Shown: positions 51,875-62,528 of the stretch, in pieces | Layout: each line of letters opens with the position of its first letter | Numbering within the stretch: position 1 is the first letter of the stretch | Source: Streptomyces tendae | GTDB taxonomy: Bacteria; Actinomycetota; Actinomycetes; Streptomycetales; Streptomycetaceae | Direction of reading: 5' to 3' | DNA: 64,000 nt | NCBI RefSeq assembly: GCF_008632955.1 | Contig: NZ_CP043959.1 | Coordinates: 2,728,001 to 2,792,000, forward strand | Position numbers and translations under genes: made by a program | Notes under the pieces: model-generated | What the model was told of the DNA's origin: nothing | The model's input: the letters and a program-made list of their open reading frames with translations, nothing else | The model's database searches: none

Positions 51875-51904
51875 GTGCGGTTCCCCGCGCCCCTTCGGGG
51901 CGCG
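51875..51904. repeat. Streptomyces intergenic repeat, copy 2
   Basis: GTGCGGTTCCCCGCGCCCCTT at 51875-51895 shares 15 consecutive bases (TTCCCCGCGCCCCTT) with the copy at 24491-24511. Here CGCGCCCC-TTC-GGGGCGCG (51886-51904) forms an eight-pair hairpin. It lies in the divergent region between the TetR and PHP genes, not at a gene end. Confidence 0.65.
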
Positions 51905-52035
51905 ACCGGCCCCCGACGGCCCGCAGTCGTCGTGTCGCGGGCGCGTGACGGTCACTCCGTGGTCGACCGTGGTTCACGCGCCGCCCGGATCCTCCGAGGC
52001 GGCGTGGTTGCGCCGTACGACGAGGAGGCACCTGT

Positions 52036-53739
52036 ATGGGTCACGGGCACGCACACGGACCGCACCACCACCATCACGACCACGACCACGGCGCGACGGC
52101 ACCCCTGCCCGCCGCCTTCGACACCTCCGTGCCCGACGAGGCACTGGACCCCGAGCAGCGCTCCCGCCGGACGCTGCTGCGCCGGGCGGGCCTGCTGGGC
52201 GCGGGGCTCGCGGCCGGCACGGTGCTCTCCGGCAGCGCCGCCGCGGCAGCACAGGGAGGGAGCAGCGGTCCCAGAGGCCTGAAGAAGGGCTTCCTGTGGC
52301 TCGCGGGCGACCACCACATCCACACCCAGTACAGCAGCGACGGCAAGTACCGCGTCGTCGACCAGGTCCGCCAGGGCGCCCGGCACGGCATGGACTGGCT
52401 GGTGATCACCGACCACGGCAGCACCACGCACGCCAGGATCGGCGTCGAGAAGGTCAACCCGGACATCAAGCGGGCCCGGGCCGCGCACCGGGACACCCTC
52501 GTCTTCCAGGGCCTGGAGTGGAACATCCCGGCCGCCGAGCACGGCACCGTCTTCGTCCACCCCGGCCGCCACGAGGTCGACGTCCTCAAGCAGTTCGAGA
52601 ACGACTACGACGGCAGCGTGCGGGGCGCGGGCGACTCCACCCCCGCCAACGAGGCCCTCGCCGTCGCCGGCCTGCGGTTCCTCGCCGAGCAGGTCCGGCG
52701 CCGCAAGGTCGAGGACGCGCTGATGCTCGCCAACCACCCCGCGCGCAAGGGCATCGACTCCCCGCACGAGATCCGCGCCTGGCGCGACGCCACCGGCACC
52801 GGCCGGCAGATCGCCGTCGGTTTCGAGGGCGCGCCCGGCCACCAGGCCGCCGGACTGCCGGCCCCGCTCGGCCCGGGCGGCGCCCGCGGCATCTACGACG
52901 GCAGCCCCGGCCCGAACTCCTTCCCCGGCTACCCGCTGGAGAGCTACCGCACCTGGGGCGGCTTCGACTGGATGACCGCCACCGTCGGCGGCCTGTGGGA
53001 CAGCCTCCTCGCCGAGGGCCGCCCCTGGTGGATCACCGCCAACTCCGACTCCCACCAGGTGTACGCCGACACCACCGCCCGCGGCGCCGGCGACTTCGCC
53101 ACCGACGGCCGCCACGGCGCCCCCGTCTACGCCGGGAAGATCGACACCCGGCAGGGCGACTTCTGGCCCGGCCAGTACAGCCGCACCCACGTCGGCGCCG
53201 ACGGCTTCTCCTACGCCGCCGTCATGGACGGCATCCGCGCCGGACGCGTCTGGGTCGACCACGGGCAGCTCGTCGGCGGCCTCGACGTCCGCGTCTCGGG
53301 CGGCGGTCGCTGGGCCACGCTCGGCGGCGCCCTGCACGTCCGCAAGGGCACCCGGGTCACGCTGACCGCCGACGTGGCACTCGCCGGCGGCCCCAACTGG
53401 GCCGGGTTCACCCCCGAACTGGCCCGCGTCGACGTCATCCAGGGTGACGTCACCGGCCCGGTCGCCGACCGGGACACGTTCACCGCCCCCACGGCGGCCG
53501 TCGTCCGGTGGTACGAGATCGGGAAGTCCGCCGGGAGCGTGCGCCTGACGTTCGACCTCGGGCGGGTCGACCGGCCCGTGTACCTGCGGCTGCGCGGCAC
53601 CGACGGCAACCGGTCCGCCGTGGGAATCATGGGGGCGAAGACCGACCCGGCCGGGCCCGCGCTGGACGTCGTCGGTGACGCCGACCCCTGGCGCGACCTG
53701 TGGTTCTACTCCAACCCGGTGTGGGTGCTGCCGTCATGA
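52036..53739 (+). CDS. Tat-exported PHP-domain (metal-dependent) hydrolase
   Basis: The 567-aa product begins with a histidine-rich stretch (GHGHAHGPHHHHHDHDHG, residues 2-19). At about residue 44 is a twin-arginine signal (SRRTLLRRAGLLGAGLAAG). The mature protein is a PHP-type domain with metal-binding AGDHHIHTQYS, LVITDHGSTTH, LEWNIPA and ANSDSHQVY. A beta-rich C-terminal region (about 415-555) follows. PHP proteins hydrolyse phosphate esters using two or three metals; substrate unknown. The His tail before the Tat motif would stay inside or be cleaved off. ATG at 52036 follows GAGGAGG at eight bases. The next gene overlaps its stop (ATGA). Confidence 0.9.
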   Translation: MGHGHAHGPHHHHHDHDHGATAPLPAAFDTSVPDEALDPEQRSRRTLLRRAGLLGAGLAAGTVLSGSAAAAAQGGSSGPRGLKKGFLWLAGDHHIHTQYSSDGKYRVVDQVRQGARHGMDWLVITDHGSTTHARIGVEKVNPDIKRARAAHRDTLVFQGLEWNIPAAEHGTVFVHPGRHEVDVLKQFENDYDGSVRGAGDSTPANEALAVAGLRFLAEQVRRRKVEDALMLANHPARKGIDSPHEIRAWRDATGTGRQIAVGFEGAPGHQAAGLPAPLGPGGARGIYDGSPGPNSFPGYPLESYRTWGGFDWMTATVGGLWDSLLAEGRPWWITANSDSHQVYADTTARGAGDFATDGRHGAPVYAGKIDTRQGDFWPGQYSRTHVGADGFSYAAVMDGIRAGRVWVDHGQLVGGLDVRVSGGGRWATLGGALHVRKGTRVTLTADVALAGGPNWAGFTPELARVDVIQGDVTGPVADRDTFTAPTAAVVRWYEIGKSAGSVRLTFDLGRVDRPVYLRLRGTDGNRSAVGIMGAKTDPAGPALDVVGDADPWRDLWFYSNPVWVLPS

Positions 53740-54248
53740 CGGCGTACGCGCTGACCGTGGACGCGGGCGCCCGGGACCTGCGGGCGGCGGACCACCTGCT
53801 GCACGCGCTGGCGGACCGGCTCGCCCTGCCCGGGGACACCGTGGGCTGCACCCATCTGGTGCGGGGCGAACGTCCACGGGTCGTGGTGTCGCTGTCCCTG
53901 TCCTCGCGGCCGCTCCTGGACACCGTCCGGGAGCGGCTCGCGGGGGCGGGACACGGCGCCGTCACGCCGGACTGCCGGACGGCTCGGGACGCGCGGTGCT
54001 CTTCCCGGGGCGTCCCGGCTCACGGCACCCTCTCGGTGGCGGAGCTCCTGGCGTGCTCCGCGATCGACCGGGTGACGGTGCTGGGATCACCGCTGCCGCC
54101 GGACCCGGACGCCCGCCTGGTGACCCGCGACCACGTACGGCCGCAGTGGCAGGGGGACGGCCTCGTGCTCGCCGCCACCCCCGCCCTGGGCGACACCCTG
54201 GTCCCCTTCGAGGCACCGGACCCCACGCCCTGCTGCGCGGACCACTGA
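53736..54248 (+). CDS. Hypothetical protein coupled to the PHP gene
   Basis: The 170-aa product starts at an ATG overlapping the PHP stop (ATGA), so the two are co-translated. I recognise no domain. Cysteines occur as single residues or pairs (TVGCTHLV, PDCRTARDARCSS, LLACSAID, TPCCADH at the C-terminus). There is no signal peptide. Given the coupling, a chaperone, cofactor or accessory role for the exported PHP protein is possible but unproven. Confidence 0.72.
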   Translation: MTAYALTVDAGARDLRAADHLLHALADRLALPGDTVGCTHLVRGERPRVVVSLSLSSRPLLDTVRERLAGAGHGAVTPDCRTARDARCSSRGVPAHGTLSVAELLACSAIDRVTVLGSPLPPDPDARLVTRDHVRPQWQGDGLVLAATPALGDTLVPFEAPDPTPCCADH

Positions 54249-54261
54249 GGTCCGACGGCGC

Positions 54262-56990
<2,729 letters not shown>

Positions 56991-57027
56991 CCAGGCGCGA
57001 CAGGGTCGGCGGACAAGCCGGACGGGA

Positions 57028-57065
57028 CAGGAAAGGCCGGAATCGAGACGTTCCGGCCTTTCCTG
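57028..57065. terminator. Strong hairpin terminator after the radical SAM gene
   Basis: A 15-base arm at 57028-57042 (starting CAGGAAAGGCC) pairs perfectly with 57051-57065 across an eight-base loop. It lies 38 bases after the stop. There is no long U-run. Confidence 0.8.
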
Positions 57066-57228
57066 CGTATGGTCCCTGCGAGGGGTCGCGGCGCCGCCAC
57101 GGAAAGTGAAGACAGCGCTTGTCAGTTGTGTCGAGATCGTGCAAAGCTCTCGTCCACTGCCGCGAGGTTCCCTTCAACTCCACCCGCCGGTATGGCGAGT
57201 TGACCTCGCTCGTGGATGCAGGAGTCTC

Positions 57229-58746
57229 ATGTCCGACCTGCCGAGCCCCCAGGACGCCACCGAGGCCGCCCTGTTCTCCGAATGCTGGGACGCGGTGCTC
57301 TCCTACGCCGACCTGTGCACGGCGGGATCCACCGCCGCCGCGGAACTGGCCCGCGAGGCATTCGCCCAGGGCATACGGGAGTTGCGGGCGGCCGAGTCGG
57401 GAAGCGTACGGGGCACCGGCCGCCGGTCCTCCCGGCTGCCCCGGATCCCCCTGCTGCTGACGGCGGTGCGCACCACGGCGGCCGCCTGGGAGCGGGAGGG
57501 GCAGGGCCACAAGCTGGACCCCGATCTGCGGCTGTGGCTGCACTCCGACGAGGCCGCCCGCTACACGGGCCCGCCCCTCGAACGACCCGTCGCCCTGCGC
57601 GGACTGCGCGACCTGCAGCAGGCGGACGCCGAACTGCTGTGGCTGGCCGAGGCGGAGGCGCTGCCGCTGCCCCTGGTGGCCCGCCGGCTGGGCCTCGACC
57701 CCGCCGCCACGGCCGACGAACTCGCCCAGGTCGGCCGCCTGTTCCGGGACCGCTGTCACCGCAACCACCTCGACTCGCCGATGGACGCCGAGTGCCGCAG
57801 CTACGCCCGGCTGCTCGACGCCGTCCCCCGCTCGCCCGCCGCGCAGACCCCCGAGGACCTCTCCCTGCACCTCGCCACCTGCCGGCAGTGCGCCGAGGCG
57901 GCCGCCTGTCTGCGCCTGCACGGCGGTACCCTGCCCGGCGCGCTGGCCTGCGGGGTCATCGGCTGGGGCGGCCTCGCCTACCTGGAACGCCGCCGCCGCG
58001 CCGCCGAGGCCCGGCTGGGGACCGGCCACCCGGACCGGGCCGACCTGGACGGCGACGACCCCGTGGACGGAAGGGGCCGCGCCCGGGTCGCCCGGCACGG
58101 GCCCATGGCCGCCGCCGTCCTGGTCTCGCTGCTCGCGCTCGCGGTCTCGCTGATGCCGTTCGGTGAGAGCGGTGAGCCCGCCACCGTTGTCCCCGAGACC
58201 GACCGCGGCGGTCCCGTGGCCGCGCCCGCGCCGTCGCTGCCCCGGTCGGTACGGCGCCTCCGGCGACGCCACCCGGGCTCGCCGGAACCCTCCGCCGTGC
58301 GCGGGACGCCGAGCAGCGCGCCGCCGTCCCGCACCGCCGACCCGACGCCGGAACCCGACCCGGAGCCCCAGGGCACCGCCTCGGCCGCCGCGGAGCCGGG
58401 CGCCGGGGGGAGTGGCGGGCGCACGCCGAGGTCCGCCTGCCTCGTCGGCTACGACGTGGTCAACCAGTGGCCCGACGGCTTCCAGGCGGGCGTCACCGTG
58501 ACGACCCGGCACGCCCTGGACTCCTGGCGGGTGGGCTTCACGCTCCCCGACGGCCGGCGGGTCACCCAGATGTGGGACGCCACGGCGCACCAGGACGGCG
58601 CGCGGGTGACCGCTGCCGCGGCCGACTACAACGCGAGGGTCGCGGCGGGCGGCAGACTCGCCTTCGGCTTCATCGCCACCCGGCAGGGCACGGACGTCCG
58701 GGCATCCGACTTCACCCTCAACGGACGGCCGTGCGCGGTGGCGTGA
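57229..58746 (+). CDS. Sigma-like/zinc-finger/CBM2 transmembrane fusion protein
   Basis: The 505-aa product has five parts. Residues 14-50 (SECWDAVLSYADLCTAG ... AAELAREAFAQGIREL) resemble sigma-70 region 2. Residues 122-178 (LRGLRDLQQADAELLWLAE, then PLVARRLGLDPAATADELAQ) resemble sigma region 4. Residues 214-221 are HLATCRQC, the HX3CX2C zinc anti-sigma motif. Residues 292-310 form a single membrane helix. After a Pro/Ser/Glu linker, residues 403-502 are a CBM2 cellulose-binding domain bounded by C404 and C502, with surface Trp 414, 433 and 449. The sigma parts are degenerate. Inside-regulator plus outside-binding module suggests a polysaccharide sensor. ATG at 57229 follows AGGAG. Confidence 0.8.
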   Translation: MSDLPSPQDATEAALFSECWDAVLSYADLCTAGSTAAAELAREAFAQGIRELRAAESGSVRGTGRRSSRLPRIPLLLTAVRTTAAAWEREGQGHKLDPDLRLWLHSDEAARYTGPPLERPVALRGLRDLQQADAELLWLAEAEALPLPLVARRLGLDPAATADELAQVGRLFRDRCHRNHLDSPMDAECRSYARLLDAVPRSPAAQTPEDLSLHLATCRQCAEAAACLRLHGGTLPGALACGVIGWGGLAYLERRRRAAEARLGTGHPDRADLDGDDPVDGRGRARVARHGPMAAAVLVSLLALAVSLMPFGESGEPATVVPETDRGGPVAAPAPSLPRSVRRLRRRHPGSPEPSAVRGTPSSAPPSRTADPTPEPDPEPQGTASAAAEPGAGGSGGRTPRSACLVGYDVVNQWPDGFQAGVTVTTRHALDSWRVGFTLPDGRRVTQMWDATAHQDGARVTAAAADYNARVAAGGRLAFGFIATRQGTDVRASDFTLNGRPCAVA

Positions 58747-58817
58747 ACGCGCGACACGACGCCGATCCGCCCCGGCGCCGTAGCTGACGTGAGCGGCGCC
58801 CGGTCCGAACGCCCCGT

Positions 58818-59396
58818 TCACACCACCGCGAGCCGCTCGACCAGCAGGTCGATCCGCCGTTCCGCATCCCCCGGCAACAACCGCCCCGCCCGGGTCAGAG
58901 TGGCCAGCCCGTGCAGGGACGCCCAGAACACCTCCGTGAACAACCCCGGGTGCACACCTTCCCCCGCCACCTCCGCCAACGTCTCCAGCAACGCGGCAAA
59001 CGCGTCCTTCAACGGCTCCGGTGTGTCCTCGACCGCGAACGCCAGCCCGGTGTCGAGCCGGAACAACGCGTCGTAGACAGCGGGATTCCGCTCGGCGAAG
59101 TCGAGGTAGGCACGGGCCAGTGCGGTGACCCGGCCCCGCGGTCCGTCCGCCGGGACGACCGCGGCCCGCAGCTCCGCGGCCATCTCGGCGGCACCCTCCA
59201 GGGCGACGGCCCCGATGATCTCCCGCTTGCCGCGGAAGTGGCTGTACAGCACGGGCTGGCTGTACTCGATGCGCTCGGCGAGCCGGCGGGTGGTGACCGC
59301 GTCCCACCCCTGCTGCTCGGCCAGTTCGCGTGCCGTCGCGACGATCAGGCGCTCCCGCTCCGCCCGCTCACGCTGCTTTCGTTCCTGTACCGACAT
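58818..59396 (-). CDS. TetR-family regulator
   Basis: The 192-aa product has the helix-turn-helix (WDAVTTRRLAERIEYSQPVLYSHFRGKREIIGAV) and a TetR_C_13-type ligand domain (RLDTGLAFAVEDTPEPLKDAF; FTEVFWASLHGLATLTRAGRL). It is divergent from a DUF1772-like membrane gene 90 bases away, and two CTAGC dyads lie between them, so autorepression plus control of that gene is the clear inference. ATG at 59396. Confidence 0.92.
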   Translation of the reverse strand: MSVQERKQRERAERERLIVATARELAEQQGWDAVTTRRLAERIEYSQPVLYSHFRGKREIIGAVALEGAAEMAAELRAAVVPADGPRGRVTALARAYLDFAERNPAVYDALFRLDTGLAFAVEDTPEPLKDAFAALLETLAEVAGEGVHPGLFTEVFWASLHGLATLTRAGRLLPGDAERRIDLLVERLAVV

Positions 59397-59405
59397 GACT
59401 GGATC

Positions 59406-59469
59406 CTAGCATCGCTAGACAACCGAGCGGCAGAAGGTCTAGCGTTGACCCATCAGCTAGCAATGCTAG
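59406..59469. promoter_or_regulatory. Paired TetR-type operators in a divergent promoter
   Basis: CTAGC-ATC-GCTAG at 59406-59418 and CTAGC-AAT-GCTAG at 59457-59469 are 51 bases centre to centre, about five helical turns. A half-site CTAGC is at 59439-59443. One dyad is next to each gene start. This is the expected arrangement for a TetR protein controlling its own gene and the divergent one. Confidence 0.7.
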
Positions 59470-59486
59470 ATCTCTGGGAGGGTCAC

Positions 59487-59933
59487 ATGCTCAGCACACT
59501 CGAGGTCGTCACCGTCGTGGTCGTCGGCCTGATGGTCGGCGTGGAGTTCTCCGTCGCCTTCGTCATGAACCGCATCTTCGACGCACTCCCCGAGGACAGC
59601 ACCCAGCTCGCCCACTCCCACGGCGGGCGCATGCTCGGCGCCGTGATGCCGTTCTGGTACATCGGCTCGGTCGTCCTCGCCGCGCTCTGGGCCGTCGCGG
59701 GATGGAGCGACCACGGCACCGGTCTGGTCGTGACCGCCGGCGCGCTGCTGATCCTCAGCGTGCTCATGTCCGTCCTGCTGCTCGTCCCGATCAACGACCG
59801 CGTCAAGACGTGGACCCCCGAGAACCGGCCGGCCGACTGGAAGCAGCAGCAGAACCGCTGGGGCCGCTACCACTACGGCCGCCTGGCCGTCATCACCACC
59901 GCCTTCACCCTGCTGGCCGTAGCCCGCGGCTGA
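59487..59933 (+). CDS. DUF1772-like membrane protein
   Basis: The 148-aa product has four helices (VVTVVVVGLMVGVEFSVAFVMN; MLGAVMPFWYIGSVVLAALWAV; GLVVTAGALLILSVLMSVLLLVPIND; AVITTAFTLLAV) with the NDRVKTWTPENRPADWKQQQNRWGRYHYGR segment of the DUF1772/anthrone-oxygenase-like family. Some members act as cofactor-free oxygenases in polyketide paths; in TetR-linked loci they are likely stress membrane proteins. ATG at 59487 follows GGGAGGG. Confidence 0.85.
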   Translation: MLSTLEVVTVVVVGLMVGVEFSVAFVMNRIFDALPEDSTQLAHSHGGRMLGAVMPFWYIGSVVLAALWAVAGWSDHGTGLVVTAGALLILSVLMSVLLLVPINDRVKTWTPENRPADWKQQQNRWGRYHYGRLAVITTAFTLLAVARG

Positions 59934-60169
59934 GGCGCGTGCAGCAGCGGGTACTGACACGGAATGGGGGCTTGGAGTGGGGCCGGGTCGTGATCCGGCC
60001 ATGGGGGACGGATCATTCGGCGCCGCCGTCACACCAAACCGCCGCAGCGGGCGCGGTGGTGGGCCGGATAAAACGATGGCGGGGCGTCGTCCGGGCGCTT
60101 AGTGTGTGCCGTGTCGGCAAGGCGCCCCGTGGGCGCTGTTCGTGACGAGGTTCGTGGGAGGTGTGACCG

Positions 60170-60241
60170 ATGGCTGTCTCCGTGATGGGCGCTGCCCGCA
60201 TTCAGTCGTTCGATTCGTTCACCTCCGTGGCCTCCGGCTGA
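60170..60241 (+). CDS. Small upstream ORF (23 codons) before rsgA
   Basis: An ATG behind GGGAGGTG opens a frame for a 23-residue peptide beginning MAVSVMGAARIQSFDSF and ending SVASG. It ends 63 bases before rsgA in the same direction. The ribosome site is one of the best in the window. TAGTGT at 60100-60105 may be its -10. It could be a leader peptide that tunes rsgA, or a stand-alone short peptide; I cannot tell. The rest of the 371-base gap (59934-60304) shows no other gene. Confidence 0.5.
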   Translation: MAVSVMGAARIQSFDSFTSVASG

Positions 60242-60304
60242 CCTCACCTCTTCCCGCGCGTCCGTGAACGCGCGCTGCCGGGGCCGCCCTTCGAAGGGTT
60301 CCCC

Positions 60305-61402
60305 TTGAATCTCTCCTCTCTTTCCGCTGCGTCGCACCCGCTCGCTCCCTACGGCTGGGACGAGAAGTGGGAGGCCGCGTTCGCTCCGTACGCCGCGCAG
60401 GGGCTGGTGCCGGCCGGGTGCTCCGGGTCGACCGGGGCTGTGCGACATGGCCACCCGGACGGCGTGATCCGCGCCGACACCGAGTACGTCGTCCCCCGCG
60501 ACCCGATGAAGGTCGTCTGCACGGGCGACTGGGCCGCCGTCGACCCCGAGGGCGCCCGCCCCCGCTACGTACGCACGCTGCTGCCGCGCCGCACGGCGTT
60601 CGTGCGGTCCACCTCGTCCAAGCGGTCCGAGGGACAGATCCTCGCCGCCAACGTCGACCACGCGGTCGTCGCCGTCTCCCTCGCCGTGGAACTCGACCTC
60701 GCCCGCATCGAGCGGTTCCTCGCGCTGGCGTGGGAGTCCGGGGCGCAGCCGGTCGTGGTGCTCACCAAGGCCGACTTCGTGCCGGACGCGGTGACCCGCT
60801 CCCACCTCGTGCGGGACGTGGAGACCAGCGCGCCGGGCGTGCCCGTCCTCACCGTCAGCGCCCAGGACGGGGAAGGGCTCGACGTGCTCGCCGCGGTCGT
60901 GGCCGGCGGGACCTCGGTCCTGCTCGGGCAGTCCGGCGCGGGCAAGTCCACCCTGGCCAACGCCCTTCTCGGCGAGGACGTCATGGACGTCCAGGCCACC
61001 CGGGACGTCGACGGCAAGGGCCGCCACACCACCACGACCCGCAACCTGCTGACACTGCCGGCGGGGAGTCCTCATCGACACCCCGGCCTGCGCGGCGTCG
61101 GCCTGTGGGACGCCGGCACCGGCGTCGGGCAGGTGTTCTCCGAGATCCAGGACCTCGCGAAGAACTGCCGGTTCCACGACTGCGCCCACGAGAGTGAGCC
61201 CGGCTGCGCCGTCCTCGACGCCGTCGAGACCGGCGAGCTGCCGCAGCGCCGCCTGGACAGCTACCGCAAGCTGCTCCGGGAGAACCAGTACATCGTCGCC
61301 AAGACCGACGCCCGGCTCCGCGCGGAGATCCGCAAGGACTGGAAGCGCAAGGGTGCCATCGGCAAGGCGGCGATGGAGGCCAAGCGGGGCCGGTTCCGGT
61401 GA
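60305..61402 (+). CDS. rsgA: Ribosome small-subunit GTPase RsgA (sequence locally scrambled)
   Basis: The frame runs unbroken for 365 aa and is clearly RsgA, a circularly permuted GTPase that helps mature the 30S subunit. Seen: G4 (VVLTKADFVPDA), G5-like LTVSAQDGEG, G1 (LLGQSGAGKSTLANALLG), TTTRNL, and the zinc site FHDCAHESEPGCAV. Two stretches do not fit. At 60410-60456 the expected OB-fold text (GRVLRVDRG) is lost to three one-base gaps. At 61060-61084 the G3 motif DTPG is replaced by SPHRHPG; three more missing bases restore GGGVLIDTPGLRGVGLW. The start is TTG after AAGGG. As written G3 is absent, so the enzyme would be inactive. Confidence 0.9.
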   Translation: MNLSSLSAASHPLAPYGWDEKWEAAFAPYAAQGLVPAGCSGSTGAVRHGHPDGVIRADTEYVVPRDPMKVVCTGDWAAVDPEGARPRYVRTLLPRRTAFVRSTSSKRSEGQILAANVDHAVVAVSLAVELDLARIERFLALAWESGAQPVVVLTKADFVPDAVTRSHLVRDVETSAPGVPVLTVSAQDGEGLDVLAAVVAGGTSVLLGQSGAGKSTLANALLGEDVMDVQATRDVDGKGRHTTTTRNLLTLPAGSPHRHPGLRGVGLWDAGTGVGQVFSEIQDLAKNCRFHDCAHESEPGCAVLDAVETGELPQRRLDSYRKLLRENQYIVAKTDARLRAEIRKDWKRKGAIGKAAMEAKRGRFR

Positions 61403-61517
61403 GCGGCCGGTGGGGGAATGCCGCGGCCGTGAGCAGGGCGTGGCCGTAGGCAGGGCTGCGACTGCGTACTGGTCGTAGCCGTTCCGCCGGAAGCCCGGGA
61501 GGGCCCCGGCGGAACGG

Positions 61518-62522
61518 TCAGCCCGAGCTCCGCAGCTCCAGGATGTACGTCGCCGTCAGTGCCACCGTCCGGTCCGGGTCCCCGGTCAGGGACGTCAGCG
61601 TCTCCGAGGCCGCCCGGCCCGGGATCTCGGCGAGCGCCTGCGTCAGCCGGCGGCGCGCGGAGGAGTCCAGCGCGCCGTCGGCCAGGCGGCCGGCCAGGGC
61701 CGTGACGACACGGTCCGCCACGGCCGCGTCGCCCGCCAGGGTGCTCAGCGCGTCGGCCGCGTCGACGTCGTTCGCCTCCTCGACCACCATGCCGAGGAGT
61801 TCCGGCACCGCGTCGGCCACGCCGCGCGCCCCGAGTTCCAGAGCGGCGGTCCGGCGTACGGCCGTGTCCGCGTCCCCGAGGGCGTCCCGCAGCAGCGCCG
61901 TCGCCCGGTCGCCCGGGATCTCCGCCAGGCACCGTACAGCCCGCCCGCGCACCTCCGGCGCCGCCGACTCCAGACCGGCCGCCAGCAGCTCGGGCCCTCG
62001 CTCGCCCGTCTGCGCCAGCGCCCACCGCAGCGCCCCGGCGACATGCGGGTCCGCCTCGCTCAGCACCGCCTCCACCAGTGCCTCCACCGGCACCTGTGCC
62101 GCGTCCACCGACGACAGCGCCGCCCGTTGCCGCATGCCGGCGTCCCCCGACCGCAGGTTCCGCAGCAGGGCGACCACCTGGAGGACGTCCTGCCAGTCGG
62201 CGGGCTCCGCCGCGTCGATCCGCCGCAGCCGGGTCAGCAGCTCCGTCTCCCGCGCGATGCGCTCACGTGTCCGCCGGGCCAGGTCCGCGACGAGACCGGA
62301 CGGGGTGAAGCCGGGGTCGTCCAGGGCGCGGCCCACGTCCCGCAGCGACAGGCCCAACGACCGCAGGCTCTCCACGTGGAAGATCCGGCGGATGTCCTCC
62401 TCCGTGTACGCGCGGTACCCGGCCGTCGTGCGGCCCGTCGGCCGCACCAGGCCCAGCGACTCGTAGTGCCGCAGCATCCGGGGACTGACCCCGGACCGCC
62501 GCGCCACCTCACCGATCAACAC
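61518..62522 (-). CDS. MerR-family regulator fused to HEAT repeats
   Basis: The 334-aa product has a MerR winged helix (MLIGEVARRSGVSPRMLRHYESLGLV ... YRAYTEEDIRRIFHVESLRSLGLSLRDV, residues 2-70), a dimer helix, then from about residue 115 a series of HEAT/PBS-lyase-like repeats (AALSSVDAAQVPVEALVEAVL; DRATALLRDALGDADTAVRRTAALELGARG). MerR proteins normally end in a short effector domain, so the HEAT array is an unusual sensor, likely binding a protein or peptide. The GTG at 62522 follows GGAGGA. It starts six bases after the stop of the HEAT gene and is co-transcribed with it. Confidence 0.88.
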   Translation of the reverse strand: MLIGEVARRSGVSPRMLRHYESLGLVRPTGRTTAGYRAYTEEDIRRIFHVESLRSLGLSLRDVGRALDDPGFTPSGLVADLARRTRERIARETELLTRLRRIDAAEPADWQDVLQVVALLRNLRSGDAGMRQRAALSSVDAAQVPVEALVEAVLSEADPHVAGALRWALAQTGERGPELLAAGLESAAPEVRGRAVRCLAEIPGDRATALLRDALGDADTAVRRTAALELGARGVADAVPELLGMVVEEANDVDAADALSTLAGDAAVADRVVTALAGRLADGALDSSARRRLTQALAEIPGRAASETLTSLTGDPDRTVALTATYILELRSSG

Positions 62523-62528
62523 CCGTGC

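Noticed and set aside
51782..51955. 58-codon N-terminal extension of the TetR gene from GTG 51955
   Set aside because: It would translate an intergenic hairpin repeat and basic low-complexity sequence; the subfamily start and ribosome site are at 51781.
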